A stretch of DNA of 64,000 nucleotides from DATBLZ01 sp036555065 (lineage in GTDB: Bacteria > Pseudomonadota > Gammaproteobacteria > Steroidobacterales > Rariloculaceae): positions 1 to 64,000 of the forward strand of contig DATBLZ010000040.1 in assembly GCA_036555065.1 (NCBI GenBank), given 5' to 3'. A program made the translations under genes and the position numbers. This document shows, piece after piece, positions 34,951-43,372 of this stretch; positions within the stretch are counted from its first letter, which is position 1; every line of letters begins with the position of its first letter. The notes beneath the pieces were generated by a model. The model was not told where the DNA came from and made no database searches. It saw nothing but the letters and a program-made list of their open reading frames with translations.

Positions 34951-34965
34951 TGCTAGGGACGTTGA

Positions 34966-37911
34966 TTGGCGAATCTCCTTACGAATCTTCTTACGGGTGT
35001 CTTCGGCAGCCGTAATCAGCGGCTGCTGCGCCAATACGGCAAATACGTCGCTCAAGCGGGCGCGCTCGCGGCCGCGATGGCCGCGCTCGACGATACGGCG
35101 CTCAAGGCGAAGACCGCTGAGCTCAAGGAGCGCTACGCGGCGCTCGGGACTCTCGAGCCGCTCTTGCCGGAGGCGTTCGCCGTCGTCCGCGAGGCCGCGC
35201 GCCGCACGATCCGCATGCGCCACTTCGACGTGCAGCTCATCGGCGGAATCACGCTGCACGAGGGCAAGATCGCCGAGATGCGCACCGGCGAGGGCAAGAC
35301 CCTCGTTGCGACTTTGGCGGCGTACGTCAATGCGTTGACCGGTCAGGGCGTGCACATCGTCACAGTCAACGAGTATCTCGCGCGCCGGGACGCGGAGTGG
35401 ATGGGTCCGATTTACCGCTTCCTGGGCCTCGAGGTCGGCGTCATCAAGAGCGGCCAATCGGTCGACGAGAAACGCGCTGCATATGCGGCCGATATCACCT
35501 ACGGCACCAACAACGAATTCGGCTTCGATTACCTGCGCGACAATCTCGCATTCCGCACGCAGGACCGCGTCCAGCGGTCGCTCAACTTCGCGATCGTCGA
35601 CGAAGTCGATTCGATATTGATCGACGAGGCCCGTACGCCGCTCATCATTTCCGGCCGCTCGGAGGAGAGCACCGAGCTCTACGTGCGGATCAACAAGTTG
35701 ATTCCGAGCCTCAAGAAGCACGACGCCCCATCGGGGCCTGCGAACGAGGCCATTGAAGCGAATCAAATCGAGCTGCTCGATCGTAAGGGAAAGTCGCTCG
35801 GCACGATGTCGACCGACGACGCGCTCGCAAAAGCGCGCGCGGAGGGGTTACATCTGGTCCAGACTGACGCGGGCGCACGGCCCGTCAAATGTCAGCTCTT
35901 CATTCCGGGCGACTACACGGTCGACGAGAAATCGAAGCAAGCCCACCTCACCGAGGAGGGGCACGAGAACGTCGAGGGGCTGCTCACGAAGGCCGGGATC
36001 CTCGCGGCCGGCGAGAGTCTATACGATGCCGCGAACATCCGCTTGATGCACCATGTGAACGCGGCGCTGCGTGCACATGCGCTCTTCAGACGCGAGGTCG
36101 AATACATCATCGCGAACGGCGAGGTCGTCATCGTCGATGAGTTTACGGGCCGCACGATGCCGGGCCGCCGATGGTCGGACGGCCTCCACCAGGCGATCGA
36201 GGCCAAGGAAGGCGTGCATGTCAAGGAGGAGAACCAAACCGTCGCCTCGATCACCTTTCAAAACTACTTCCGACTGTACAAAAAGCTCGCGGGCATGACG
36301 GGCACGGCCGATACCGAGGCCTACGAATTCCAGCAGATCTACGGCCTCGAGGTCGTCGTCATTCCGACCCACAAGACGATGATTCGCGCGGACGCGCCCG
36401 ATCTCGTGTACTTGACGCAAGACGACAAATTCGAGGCGATTCTCGAAGACATCGTGGACTGCCAGAAGCGCGAGCAGCCCGTGCTCGTCGGCACGACGTC
36501 GATCGAGACGTCGGAGTTTCTGTCGGGCCTGCTCAAGGAGCGCAAGGTCAAGCACCAGGTGTTGAACGCCAAGTACCACGAGCAGGAGGCGCAGATCGTC
36601 GCGGAAGCGGGCCGTCCGGGCACGGTGACCATCGCGACGAACATGGCGGGCCGCGGCACCGACATCGTGCTCGGCGGCAATCTCGAGGCCGAGCGCGCGG
36701 CGCTGCGGGCCGCCGGCCCCACCGACGCTGCGGCGGAAAAAGCTCTCGAGGACGATTGGCAGCGGCGCCACGACCAGGTCATCGCCGTCGGTGGATTGCA
36801 TATCGTCGGCACCGAACGGCACGAGTCGCGGCGCATCGACAATCAGCTTCGCGGCCGATCGGGCAGACAAGGCGACCCCGGCTCGAGCCGCTTCTACCTC
36901 GCGATGGAAGACAACCTCATGCGGATCTTCGGCAACCCCGAGAACACGAAGCGGTTGCTAACGCGCGCGGGCATGAAACGCGGTGAGGCCATCGAAAGCA
37001 AGCTTCTGACGCGCCAGATCGAGCGCGCGCAACGCAAAGTCGAGGCGCACAACTTCGACATTCGCAAGCAGCTGCTCGAATACGACGACGTTGCGAATGC
37101 GCAGCGCAAGGTCGTATACCAACAGCGCTCGGAGCTCATGGAGGAAGAGGACATCGGCGAGGCCATCAAGGCGATTCGTCGCGAGGTCGTCGATGCGGTC
37201 ATCTCCGAGTACGTGCCCGCGGACAGCGCCGAGGAGCTGTGGGACAAAGAGAATCTCACGAAGGCCTTGGAGCGAGAATTCGCGCTGCACGTCGATGTCG
37301 CCAAGCTCCTCGAGGACGACCAAACACTCGATGAGCGCGGACTGCGCAAGCTCGTGCTCGAAAGAATCGAGCAAACCTACGAGGCCAAAGAGAGCGCCGT
37401 CGGCCCGCGCGTAATGCGCGAGCTCGAGAAGCAGATCATGCTGCGGCAGCTCGATGCGCATTGGAAGGAGCACATCGCAGCGCTCGACTATCTGCGGCAG
37501 GGCATCCACTTACGCGGATATGCGCAGCGCAACCCGAAGCAGGAATACAAACGCGAAGCGTTCGAGATGTTCAGCGCGCTGCTCGACCGCGTTAAGCACG
37601 AGACCATCACGATTCTCGCTCGCATCCAGATCCGGCGGCCCGAAGATGTCGGCGCCGTGGAGCCGCCTGCCCCCGATCCGCGCAAGCTCCAGTTTCAGCA
37701 TGCGGCCGCACCGTCGTTGACCGCTGCCGCGCTCGCACCGCCGACCGGCGCCGATGGCGCGAGCGCGCCGCTGCCTCGACCGCGAGCCGCTGCACAGCGG
37801 CCGGAGCCGATCACGCCCTTCGTGCGCGAGCAGCCGAAAGTCGGACGCAATCAGCCGTGTCCGTGTGGATCCGGCAAAAAGTACAAGCAGTGCCACGGGC
37901 GGCTCAGCTAG
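34966..37911 (+). CDS. secA: Preprotein translocase ATPase SecA with an IF3-N-like insertion
   Basis: 981 residues from TTG at 34966 (MANLLTNLLTGVFGSRNQR), with AGGGA six bases upstream. Motor motifs are complete: MRTGEGKTL, TYGTNNEFGFDYLRDN, VDEVDSILIDEARTPLIISG, GRGTDIVLGGN and GRSGRQGDPGSS; the C-terminal zinc-binding tail CPCGSGKKYKQCHG for SecB and lipids is present. The protein is 65-80 residues longer than usual. Most of the excess is one block, about residues 264-314, in the preprotein-crosslinking domain between INKLIPSL and DYTVDEKSKQ. It reads like the N-terminal domain of initiation factor IF3 (LLDRKGKSLGTMS, DALAKARAEGLHLV, ARPVKC). The flanking SecA sequence is normal. Confidence 0.97.
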   Translation: MANLLTNLLTGVFGSRNQRLLRQYGKYVAQAGALAAAMAALDDTALKAKTAELKERYAALGTLEPLLPEAFAVVREAARRTIRMRHFDVQLIGGITLHEGKIAEMRTGEGKTLVATLAAYVNALTGQGVHIVTVNEYLARRDAEWMGPIYRFLGLEVGVIKSGQSVDEKRAAYAADITYGTNNEFGFDYLRDNLAFRTQDRVQRSLNFAIVDEVDSILIDEARTPLIISGRSEESTELYVRINKLIPSLKKHDAPSGPANEAIEANQIELLDRKGKSLGTMSTDDALAKARAEGLHLVQTDAGARPVKCQLFIPGDYTVDEKSKQAHLTEEGHENVEGLLTKAGILAAGESLYDAANIRLMHHVNAALRAHALFRREVEYIIANGEVVIVDEFTGRTMPGRRWSDGLHQAIEAKEGVHVKEENQTVASITFQNYFRLYKKLAGMTGTADTEAYEFQQIYGLEVVVIPTHKTMIRADAPDLVYLTQDDKFEAILEDIVDCQKREQPVLVGTTSIETSEFLSGLLKERKVKHQVLNAKYHEQEAQIVAEAGRPGTVTIATNMAGRGTDIVLGGNLEAERAALRAAGPTDAAAEKALEDDWQRRHDQVIAVGGLHIVGTERHESRRIDNQLRGRSGRQGDPGSSRFYLAMEDNLMRIFGNPENTKRLLTRAGMKRGEAIESKLLTRQIERAQRKVEAHNFDIRKQLLEYDDVANAQRKVVYQQRSELMEEEDIGEAIKAIRREVVDAVISEYVPADSAEELWDKENLTKALEREFALHVDVAKLLEDDQTLDERGLRKLVLERIEQTYEAKESAVGPRVMRELEKQIMLRQLDAHWKEHIAALDYLRQGIHLRGYAQRNPKQEYKREAFEMFSALLDRVKHETITILARIQIRRPEDVGAVEPPAPDPRKLQFQHAAAPSLTAAALAPPTGADGASAPLPRPRAAAQRPEPITPFVREQPKVGRNQPCPCGSGKKYKQCHGRLS

Positions 37912-38309
37912 ACCCGATTCACGTCATGGTCGCGATCATCCGCGACGCCAAGGGTCGGGTTTTGCTCAGCCAACGCGTGCCCGGAGCGCACATGGCGGGC
38001 GCCTGGGAATTTCCGGGCGGCAAAAAAGAGCCCGACGAGACTCGTTTCGACGCGCTCGAGCGCGAGCTCACCGAGGAGCTCGGCATCGCCGTCGTCGCGG
38101 CGGCGCCCTTCATCGAGATCGCGCATGCTTACCCGGATCGAAACGTGCACCTCGACGTCTGGGTCGTCACGGATTATGCGCGAGAGCCTCTGGCCAGGGA
38201 GGGGCAGAGGCTGCACTGGGCGACCGTGGCGGAGCTCGAGGACTCGGGCCTGCTCGAGGCCGACCGGCCGATCGTGGCCGCCCTGCGTGCACTTGCTGAG
38301 CCCTGCTAA
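37890..38309 (+). CDS. mutT: MutT-type Nudix hydrolase
   Basis: About 139 residues. The Nudix box is intact: GGKKEPDETRFDALERELTEELGI with the REx2EExG-like ELTEELG core. Family members hydrolyse 8-oxo-dGTP and keep it out of DNA; secA-mutT is a common gammaproteobacterial pair. The start is unsure. GTG at 37890 overlaps secA by 22 bp and keeps the complete first beta strand (IHVMVAIIRD). ATG at 37926 gives a shorter protein that begins inside that strand. Confidence 0.9.
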   Translation: MPRAAQLDPIHVMVAIIRDAKGRVLLSQRVPGAHMAGAWEFPGGKKEPDETRFDALERELTEELGIAVVAAAPFIEIAHAYPDRNVHLDVWVVTDYAREPLAREGQRLHWATVAELEDSGLLEADRPIVAALRALAEPC

Positions 38310-38344
38310 CGGATTCTGTTGAGTGGGCCGCTTTATGTCTATTT

Positions 38345-38353
38345 TGCTACACT
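38345..38353 (+). promoter_or_regulatory. Candidate extended -10 promoter before the propeptide-like gene
   Basis: TTGCTACACT contains TGC directly before TACACT (38348-38353), an extended -10. No -35 at standard spacing. It lies 31 bases before the ATG at 38384, in the gap after mutT. Confidence 0.35.
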
Positions 38354-38383
38354 TCCAAACCTGGGTGCTTATAACAACGCCAA

Positions 38384-38794
38384 ATGCCCAGCTCGAAAAC
38401 AGCTCGGTCGTGTCTGAACGTGGGTCGTGGGCTCATTGCGTGCGTCACGGCCATCACCGCGCACGCATGGGCTGAAGTCCCGGTCGAGGCCGGAGTTCTC
38501 GATGCGCTCGCGTCCGGGCGCGCACGCGTCGTCGTCGAGTTGCGGATCGGAGACGCGTTTCATCCCGAGGGTACTCTCAGTGAAAGCGCTGCCGCTGCCC
38601 AACGGCAAGCGATTCTCGCCGCCCAGCAAGCGACGCTCACCGCTCTCGAGGGCGTCGAGGCGCGAGTGCTGCAAAGACCCGCGACGGTTCCGTTCTTGAC
38701 CCTCGACGTAGGGCCCGATGCCCTCTACAGGCTCAAGGCAATGCCCGAGCTCGTCGTCCGAATTTTCGCGGACAGCTCGGCGGCCGCCAATTGA
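38384..38794 (+). CDS. Secreted stand-alone propeptide-like protein (inhibitor I9-like)
   Basis: 136 residues with a signal peptide (probable cleavage after AHAWA, about residue 30). The mature part aligns along its whole length with the propeptide of the S8 protease encoded next: VLDALASGRARVVVELRI with VRDRIASSGRTRVIVELAA, QRQAILAAQQATL with QRTEIAAQRSRLR, and ATVPFLTLDVGPDALYRL with ANVPFVALEIDASSLAEL. It has no protease domain; its frame stops at 38794 before the next gene. By analogy with subtilisin propeptides and I9 inhibitors it could chaperone or inhibit the neighbouring protease. This function is inferred. Confidence 0.85.
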   Translation: MPSSKTARSCLNVGRGLIACVTAITAHAWAEVPVEAGVLDALASGRARVVVELRIGDAFHPEGTLSESAAAAQRQAILAAQQATLTALEGVEARVLQRPATVPFLTLDVGPDALYRLKAMPELVVRIFADSSAAAN

Positions 38795-38818
38795 CCGAAA
38801 AAGGCAGGAGTAATTCCC

Positions 38819-41032
38819 ATGAGCGTTAGACTGCATTCGATTGTCGCCCTCGCTGCGCTGACGATCATGGCCGGCACGGAAGTCGGTTTCGCGCAATCGT
38901 CGCCGACAGTGCCACAGATCGTCCGCGATCGCATCGCATCCTCCGGGCGAACGCGCGTCATCGTCGAGCTTGCGGCGACGAGCCTTGCGCCGGACGGGCG
39001 CCGGTCGGCCGAGCAGATGCGCCGGCAACGGACGGAAATCGCCGCGCAACGCAGCCGCCTGCGCGCGCGGCTCGGACAAGGCGCCCATCGCTTCGTTCAC
39101 GAATTCGCGAATGTGCCGTTCGTCGCACTCGAGATCGACGCGTCCTCGCTTGCCGAATTGGAAGCCGCAGGATCACCCGCGGTCCGGGTTTTCGAGGATC
39201 GGCTCTTGGCGCCGACGCTGGCTCAGAGCGTCCCACTCATAGAGGCAGATCTCGCGCATCAAATCGGGCTCAACGGTAGCGGCAACGTCGTCGCGGTCGT
39301 GGATTCGGGCGTGGACCGGACGCATCCGTTTCTCGCGCCGCGCGTGGTCGCAGAAGCTTGCTTTGCGAGTGCCGAATCCGGCGACGGCGGCGATTGCCCG
39401 AACGGGCAAGCCACGGAGATCGGTCCCGGCGCGGCCGAGAGTTGCGCGTTCGCGCCCTTGGCCTGCGGTCATGGAACCCACGTCGCCGGCATTGCCGCGG
39501 GGTCGGGACCCGAGTTTTCCGGCGTCGCCCCGAACGCGAGCCTCATCGCCGTGCAGGTTTTTCATGCATCCATGCAGTGCTTCTTCTTGCTCGAGGAGTT
39601 TCCCTGCCCACGCGCGTACGAGAGCGACATCGTCGCCGGCTTGGAATACGTGATGAGCCTGCGCAACCAATTCAACATCGCCGCGGTCAACATGAGCCTT
39701 GGGGGAACGGCATACGACAGCGCCTGCGATGCTGAAAGCCCGCTCTTCTCAGCCATCATCAACAATCTGAAATCGGTCGGCATCGCGACGATCGCGGCAT
39801 CGGGCAACGATGGGCTCACGGACGGCATCGCCGAACCCGCATGCATCGCCGCGGCGATCAGCGTCGGCGCCACGACCGACGATGACGAAGTCGCGTGGTT
39901 TTCGAACGCGTCAGCGGACCTCGATCTGCTCGCGCCGGGAACCGGCATCAACTCATCGATGCCGGGCGGAGGTTTCGAGGAGCTCGACGGGACTTCGATG
40001 GCTGCGCCACACGTCGCCGGCGCGTGGGCGATATACAAGCAAGCCCATCCGGGCGCAACCGTCGACGAGGCGCTCGCGAGCTTCGTGAGCACCGGTACGC
40101 CGATCGCCGACTCGCGCGGCGGACCGACCAAGCCGCGGATCCGGGTCGGTGCTGCCGTCGGCATCGAGTCGCCCGTGCCGGTGATCGACTCGATCTCGCC
40201 GTCGACGGTGAACGCGTTTGCATCGGCCTTCACGCTGCGCGTCAACGGCAGCGGATTCATCGGCTCGTCCAAAGTCAGCTTGAACGGCCAGCCGCAGCGT
40301 ACGACCTTCGTCAATGACACGACGTTGACCGTGACGATCGCGAGCGGGCAGCTTCCCGCGTCCGCAGCCGCAGTTACGGTCGCGGTGTCGACGCCTCCGC
40401 CCGGCGGCGGAACGTCGAACGCCGCGACACTCAACGTCGTCGTCCCGGCGCTTGAGGTGAGTTCGACGATGGTCGATGCGGGCGATCCCGTCACGTTGAC
40501 CCTCGTCGACGCGCCCGGCGGGGCAGAAGACTGGGTCGCGGTCTCGGCGGTCGGCAGCGCGAATACGAGCTACGTGACGTTCGTTGCTTTCGCGAACGCG
40601 CCGTCGGGGAGTTGGACGGTCAACATGCCGCAGACGCCCGGGACCTACGAGTTCCGGCTGTACCTGGACTATGGCTATGGCATCGCGGCCGTGAGCGCGC
40701 CGGTGGTGGTGGCGGCCACCGAGCCTGAGCCTGAGCCTGAGCCCGAGCCTGCGCCGGTGGCGACGCTGACGGTGAGCACGACGACCGTTGCACCGGGTGC
40801 GCCGGTGACGGTGGCGCTCGCGAATGCGCCGGGCAACCCGACGGACTGGCTGGGGGTCTCGGCGGTCGGCAGCGCGAATACGAGCTACGTGGCGTTCGTT
40901 GCCTTCGCGAATGTGGCGTCGGGGAGTTGGACGGTCAACATGCCGCAGACGCCCGGGACCTACGAGTTCCGGCTGTACCTGGACTATGGCTATGGCATCG
41001 CGGCCGTGAGCGCGCCCGTGGTAGTCCAGTGA
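38819..41032 (+). CDS. Secreted S8 (subtilisin-like) serine protease with C-terminal repeat domains
   Basis: 737 residues. In order: a signal peptide (about 1-24), an I9-like propeptide (about 25-135), a subtilase domain with Asp162 (VVDSGVDRTH), His218 (CGHGTHVAG) and Ser393 (GTSMAAPHVAGA), an IPT/TIG-like immunoglobulin domain from about residue 455 (IDSISPSTVNAFASAF), and two related domains of about 90 residues joined by a Glu-Pro repeat linker (PEPEPEPEP). The domestic fold and signal peptide suggest an exported, possibly surface-bound enzyme. AGGAG precedes ATG. Only 24 bp separate it from the propeptide-like gene, so the two are probably cotranscribed. It converges with zapD. Confidence 0.95.
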   Translation: MSVRLHSIVALAALTIMAGTEVGFAQSSPTVPQIVRDRIASSGRTRVIVELAATSLAPDGRRSAEQMRRQRTEIAAQRSRLRARLGQGAHRFVHEFANVPFVALEIDASSLAELEAAGSPAVRVFEDRLLAPTLAQSVPLIEADLAHQIGLNGSGNVVAVVDSGVDRTHPFLAPRVVAEACFASAESGDGGDCPNGQATEIGPGAAESCAFAPLACGHGTHVAGIAAGSGPEFSGVAPNASLIAVQVFHASMQCFFLLEEFPCPRAYESDIVAGLEYVMSLRNQFNIAAVNMSLGGTAYDSACDAESPLFSAIINNLKSVGIATIAASGNDGLTDGIAEPACIAAAISVGATTDDDEVAWFSNASADLDLLAPGTGINSSMPGGGFEELDGTSMAAPHVAGAWAIYKQAHPGATVDEALASFVSTGTPIADSRGGPTKPRIRVGAAVGIESPVPVIDSISPSTVNAFASAFTLRVNGSGFIGSSKVSLNGQPQRTTFVNDTTLTVTIASGQLPASAAAVTVAVSTPPPGGGTSNAATLNVVVPALEVSSTMVDAGDPVTLTLVDAPGGAEDWVAVSAVGSANTSYVTFVAFANAPSGSWTVNMPQTPGTYEFRLYLDYGYGIAAVSAPVVVAATEPEPEPEPEPAPVATLTVSTTTVAPGAPVTVALANAPGNPTDWLGVSAVGSANTSYVAFVAFANVASGSWTVNMPQTPGTYEFRLYLDYGYGIAAVSAPVVVQ
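40541..40710 (+). repeat. 170-bp intragenic repeat, copy 1, in the S8 protease
   Basis: Encodes the second half of the first C-terminal domain (VSAVGSANTSYV to LDYGYGIAAVSAP). It differs from copy 2 at about 7 of 170 positions. Confidence 0.9.
40856..41025 (+). repeat. 170-bp intragenic repeat, copy 2, in the S8 protease
   Basis: Second copy, equal in length to copy 1. The first halves of the same two domains (before 40541 and 40856) are much less alike, so identity is local to the repeat. Confidence 0.9.
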
Positions 41033-41036
41033 GCGG

Positions 41037-41834
41037 TTAGCAGAGCGCGAGCAGGAAGCGAACGTCCTCGGCGACCTGCCGCGGATACTCGGTAGCCCCG
41101 CGCCACTGTGCGAACCGCACCGTGAAGCGATGCGGTCCCGCGCTGATCTCGGGGAACAGGTCCGCGTTCGCTGGCAGCAGCACGCGGATCAAATTCACCT
41201 GCTCGCTCTTGCCGAGGCTGTGCTGATATAGGCCGCCGGTAGCGACGCACTCGACCGGCTCGGTCGACTCGCGCGTGAGCCAAAGCACTCGCGTCACGGC
41301 ATCGCAGAGCGGCTTGAGCTGACTCAGCCATTTGGCAAGTTGCGTCGCCCGCTCGCGCTCCGGTCTATGCAGCCAGTAGCCATAGTGCGGCAAGTCGAAC
41401 GCGCAAGTGCCTCCCGGCAAACCGCGCTGGCGGATCTTGTTCAGAAACTCGTTGTCCCGGAGCTCCGCGAGCAATTGCTTGCCGGCCGAATTGAGCTCGG
41501 CGCGCATCGCATCGAGGTTCTCCATGAGGCTGTCGAGCCGCCCGGCATCGACGCCGCGTGCTTGGCGGTACTGGGCGAGGAGCTCGGAGTGACGGTCGAG
41601 CTCCTTGAGCACGTCGCCGCGGACATCGCCGCGGCCGACGATCGTCAAGATCTCGAGGAGGCTGCCGACGGCCGCGCGTGCGCCGAAATCCGTCGAATCT
41701 CCGGCATGAAACACCGCCTGCCGATAGAGGAGCTCGAGGCGCAGGAATGTCCGCATGCGTTCGTTGAGCGGTTGCTCGAACTCGATCGGCTCCGCGCTCG
41801 GTTCCGGCAGAATGGCCTCCGCGGGATCAATCAT
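41037..41834 (-). CDS. zapD: Cell division protein ZapD
   Basis: 265 residues from ATG at 41834 (MIDPAEAILPEP). The family pattern is clear: FEQPLNERMRTFLRLELLY near the N-terminus, RGLPGGTCAFDLPHYGYWL in the middle and HRFTVRFAQW near the end. ZapD crosslinks FtsZ filaments. The longer frame to 41954 is a coaE shadow. It follows coaE by 4 bp, the standard gammaproteobacterial coaE-zapD pairing. Confidence 0.95.
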   Translation of the reverse strand: MIDPAEAILPEPSAEPIEFEQPLNERMRTFLRLELLYRQAVFHAGDSTDFGARAAVGSLLEILTIVGRGDVRGDVLKELDRHSELLAQYRQARGVDAGRLDSLMENLDAMRAELNSAGKQLLAELRDNEFLNKIRQRGLPGGTCAFDLPHYGYWLHRPERERATQLAKWLSQLKPLCDAVTRVLWLTRESTEPVECVATGGLYQHSLGKSEQVNLIRVLLPANADLFPEISAGPHRFTVRFAQWRGATEYPRQVAEDVRFLLALC

Positions 41835-41838
41835 GGCG

Positions 41839-42465
41839 CTATTCTGCGCGACCTCGCGGGCTCGGGCAATCGCGCGCGTGCTCGAGGTAGCGTGAATGCA
41901 AGTCGGCGACCTGTGCACGCGTGTGCGCGAGCGTGCCGCTGTTGTCGATGACATCGTCGGCAGCTTCGAGGCGAGCGGCGCGGTCGAGCTGCGCCGACAC
42001 CACGGATTCGGCGCGCCGCCGGCTCAACGCATCGCGCCGCATCACGCGCTCGAGCTGCATCTCCCGCGGACAGTCGACGACCAAGACTCGGTCGACGAGA
42101 GTCGCGAAGTCGGTCTCGAGCAACAGCGGCACGACGACGATCGCATAGGGCGCTTTCTCGATCGCGGCCAGGCGGGCGAGGGTCGCGGTGCGGATCAGCG
42201 GATGGAGGATCGCTTCGAGCCGAGCGCGCGCGCCGCTGTCCGCGAAGACGACGTCGCGGATCTTCGCGCGGTCGAGGCTGCCGTCGGGGGCGAGAATTTC
42301 CGGGCCGAAGGCCGCGCGCACCGCCCGAAGACCCGCGGTGCGGGGAGCCACGACCTCACGAGCCAACAAGTCCGTGTCCACGATCGGCACGCCCAAGGCC
42401 GCGAACATCTCGGCGACCTGCGACTTACCGCTCGCAATGCCGCCCGTGAGCCCGACGCGGAGCAC
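41839..42465 (-). CDS. coaE: Dephospho-CoA kinase CoaE
   Basis: 208 residues from GTG at 42465 (VLRVGLTGGIASGKS), with the P-loop GGIASGKS. VDTDLLAREVV and the LVVDCPREMQLERVMRRD motif are typical. Last step of coenzyme A synthesis. An open frame continues to 42681 without conserved sequence and is not used. Confidence 0.95.
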   Translation of the reverse strand: MLRVGLTGGIASGKSQVAEMFAALGVPIVDTDLLAREVVAPRTAGLRAVRAAFGPEILAPDGSLDRAKIRDVVFADSGARARLEAILHPLIRTATLARLAAIEKAPYAIVVVPLLLETDFATLVDRVLVVDCPREMQLERVMRRDALSRRRAESVVSAQLDRAARLEAADDVIDNSGTLAHTRAQVADLHSRYLEHARDCPSPRGRAE

Positions 42466-42479
42466 GTATGACCCGCTTT

Positions 42480-43361
42480 TTAGGACAGGAACTGCGCGTA
42501 CCACGCGCTGAGATCGCGGCCCCAAAGAAGCGCGATCCACGCGGCCGCGGCGAGGTAGGGTCCGAACGGGATCGCCGCATGCCGCGAGCGACCGCCGAGA
42601 ACGATGAGGCCGATGCCGATGATCGAGCCCACGGCAGCCGACAAAAGAATCACGACCGGCAACACTTGCCAGCCGAGCCATGCCCCGGCGGCTGCGAGCA
42701 GCTTGAAATCTCCGTAGCCCATGCCCTCCTTACCGGTTGCGAGCTTGAAGAGTTGATAGACGCTCCAGAGACTGAGATACCCTGCGGCAGCGCCGAGCAC
42801 GCTCGAGCGCAAGTCCGTGAAAAGCGGGGCACCGTCGACCTCGATGAGGCTCAACAGGAGACCGGCCCACAAGAGCGGCAACGTGATGGAATCGGGCAGG
42901 AGCTGCGTGTCGAGGTCGATGAGCGCGAGCGCAAGCAGCGTCCACGTGAACCCCAAGGCCGCTACGGTCAACCACGTAGGGCCGAATTCGTAAGCCACGA
43001 TGACGCCGAGTGCCGCGGCGAGACCTTCGACGATCGGGTAGCGTTTCGAGACCGGTGCCGCGCAAGCGGCGCAGCGCCCCTTGAGCCATAAGTAGCTCAG
43101 AACCGGAATGTTGTGCCGGGCTGCGATCGGGGCGCCGCACTTCGGGCAGGCCGAACGCGGCCAGACGAGGTCGTAGCGCGCTTCTGCCGGCACTGGCGAG
43201 ACGAGCGGCTCGCTGGGATGGCTTTCGAGCTCGCGCCGCCAGGCTCGCTCCATCATGATCGGCAAGCGATAGGCGACGACGTTGAGAAAGCTGCCCACGC
43301 AGAGCCCGGCCAAGCCACAGACGACGAAGAGCGCCGCGGGCCAGAGCTCGAAGATCTCCAC
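42480..43361 (-). CDS. pilD: Type IV prepilin peptidase/N-methyltransferase PilD
   Basis: 293 residues with about eight transmembrane segments. The cytoplasmic zinc loop has two CxxC pairs (CPKCGAPI and CAACAAPV). The catalytic Asp pair is in LIDLDTQLLPD and the GxGD-type GYGDFKLLAA. It cleaves the leader of PilA after Gly and methylates the new N-terminal Phe. Twelve bp before the pilC frame ends; transcribed with pilBC. Confidence 0.97.
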   Translation of the reverse strand: MEIFELWPAALFVVCGLAGLCVGSFLNVVAYRLPIMMERAWRRELESHPSEPLVSPVPAEARYDLVWPRSACPKCGAPIAARHNIPVLSYLWLKGRCAACAAPVSKRYPIVEGLAAALGVIVAYEFGPTWLTVAALGFTWTLLALALIDLDTQLLPDSITLPLLWAGLLLSLIEVDGAPLFTDLRSSVLGAAAGYLSLWSVYQLFKLATGKEGMGYGDFKLLAAAGAWLGWQVLPVVILLSAAVGSIIGIGLIVLGGRSRHAAIPFGPYLAAAAWIALLWGRDLSAWYAQFLS

Positions 43362-43372
43362 GTCCGGTTGGC

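Noticed and set aside
40721..40750. GAGCCT repeats as a mobile-element remnant
   Set aside because: They encode a Glu-Pro linker in frame between two protein domains, a common feature of secreted modular enzymes.
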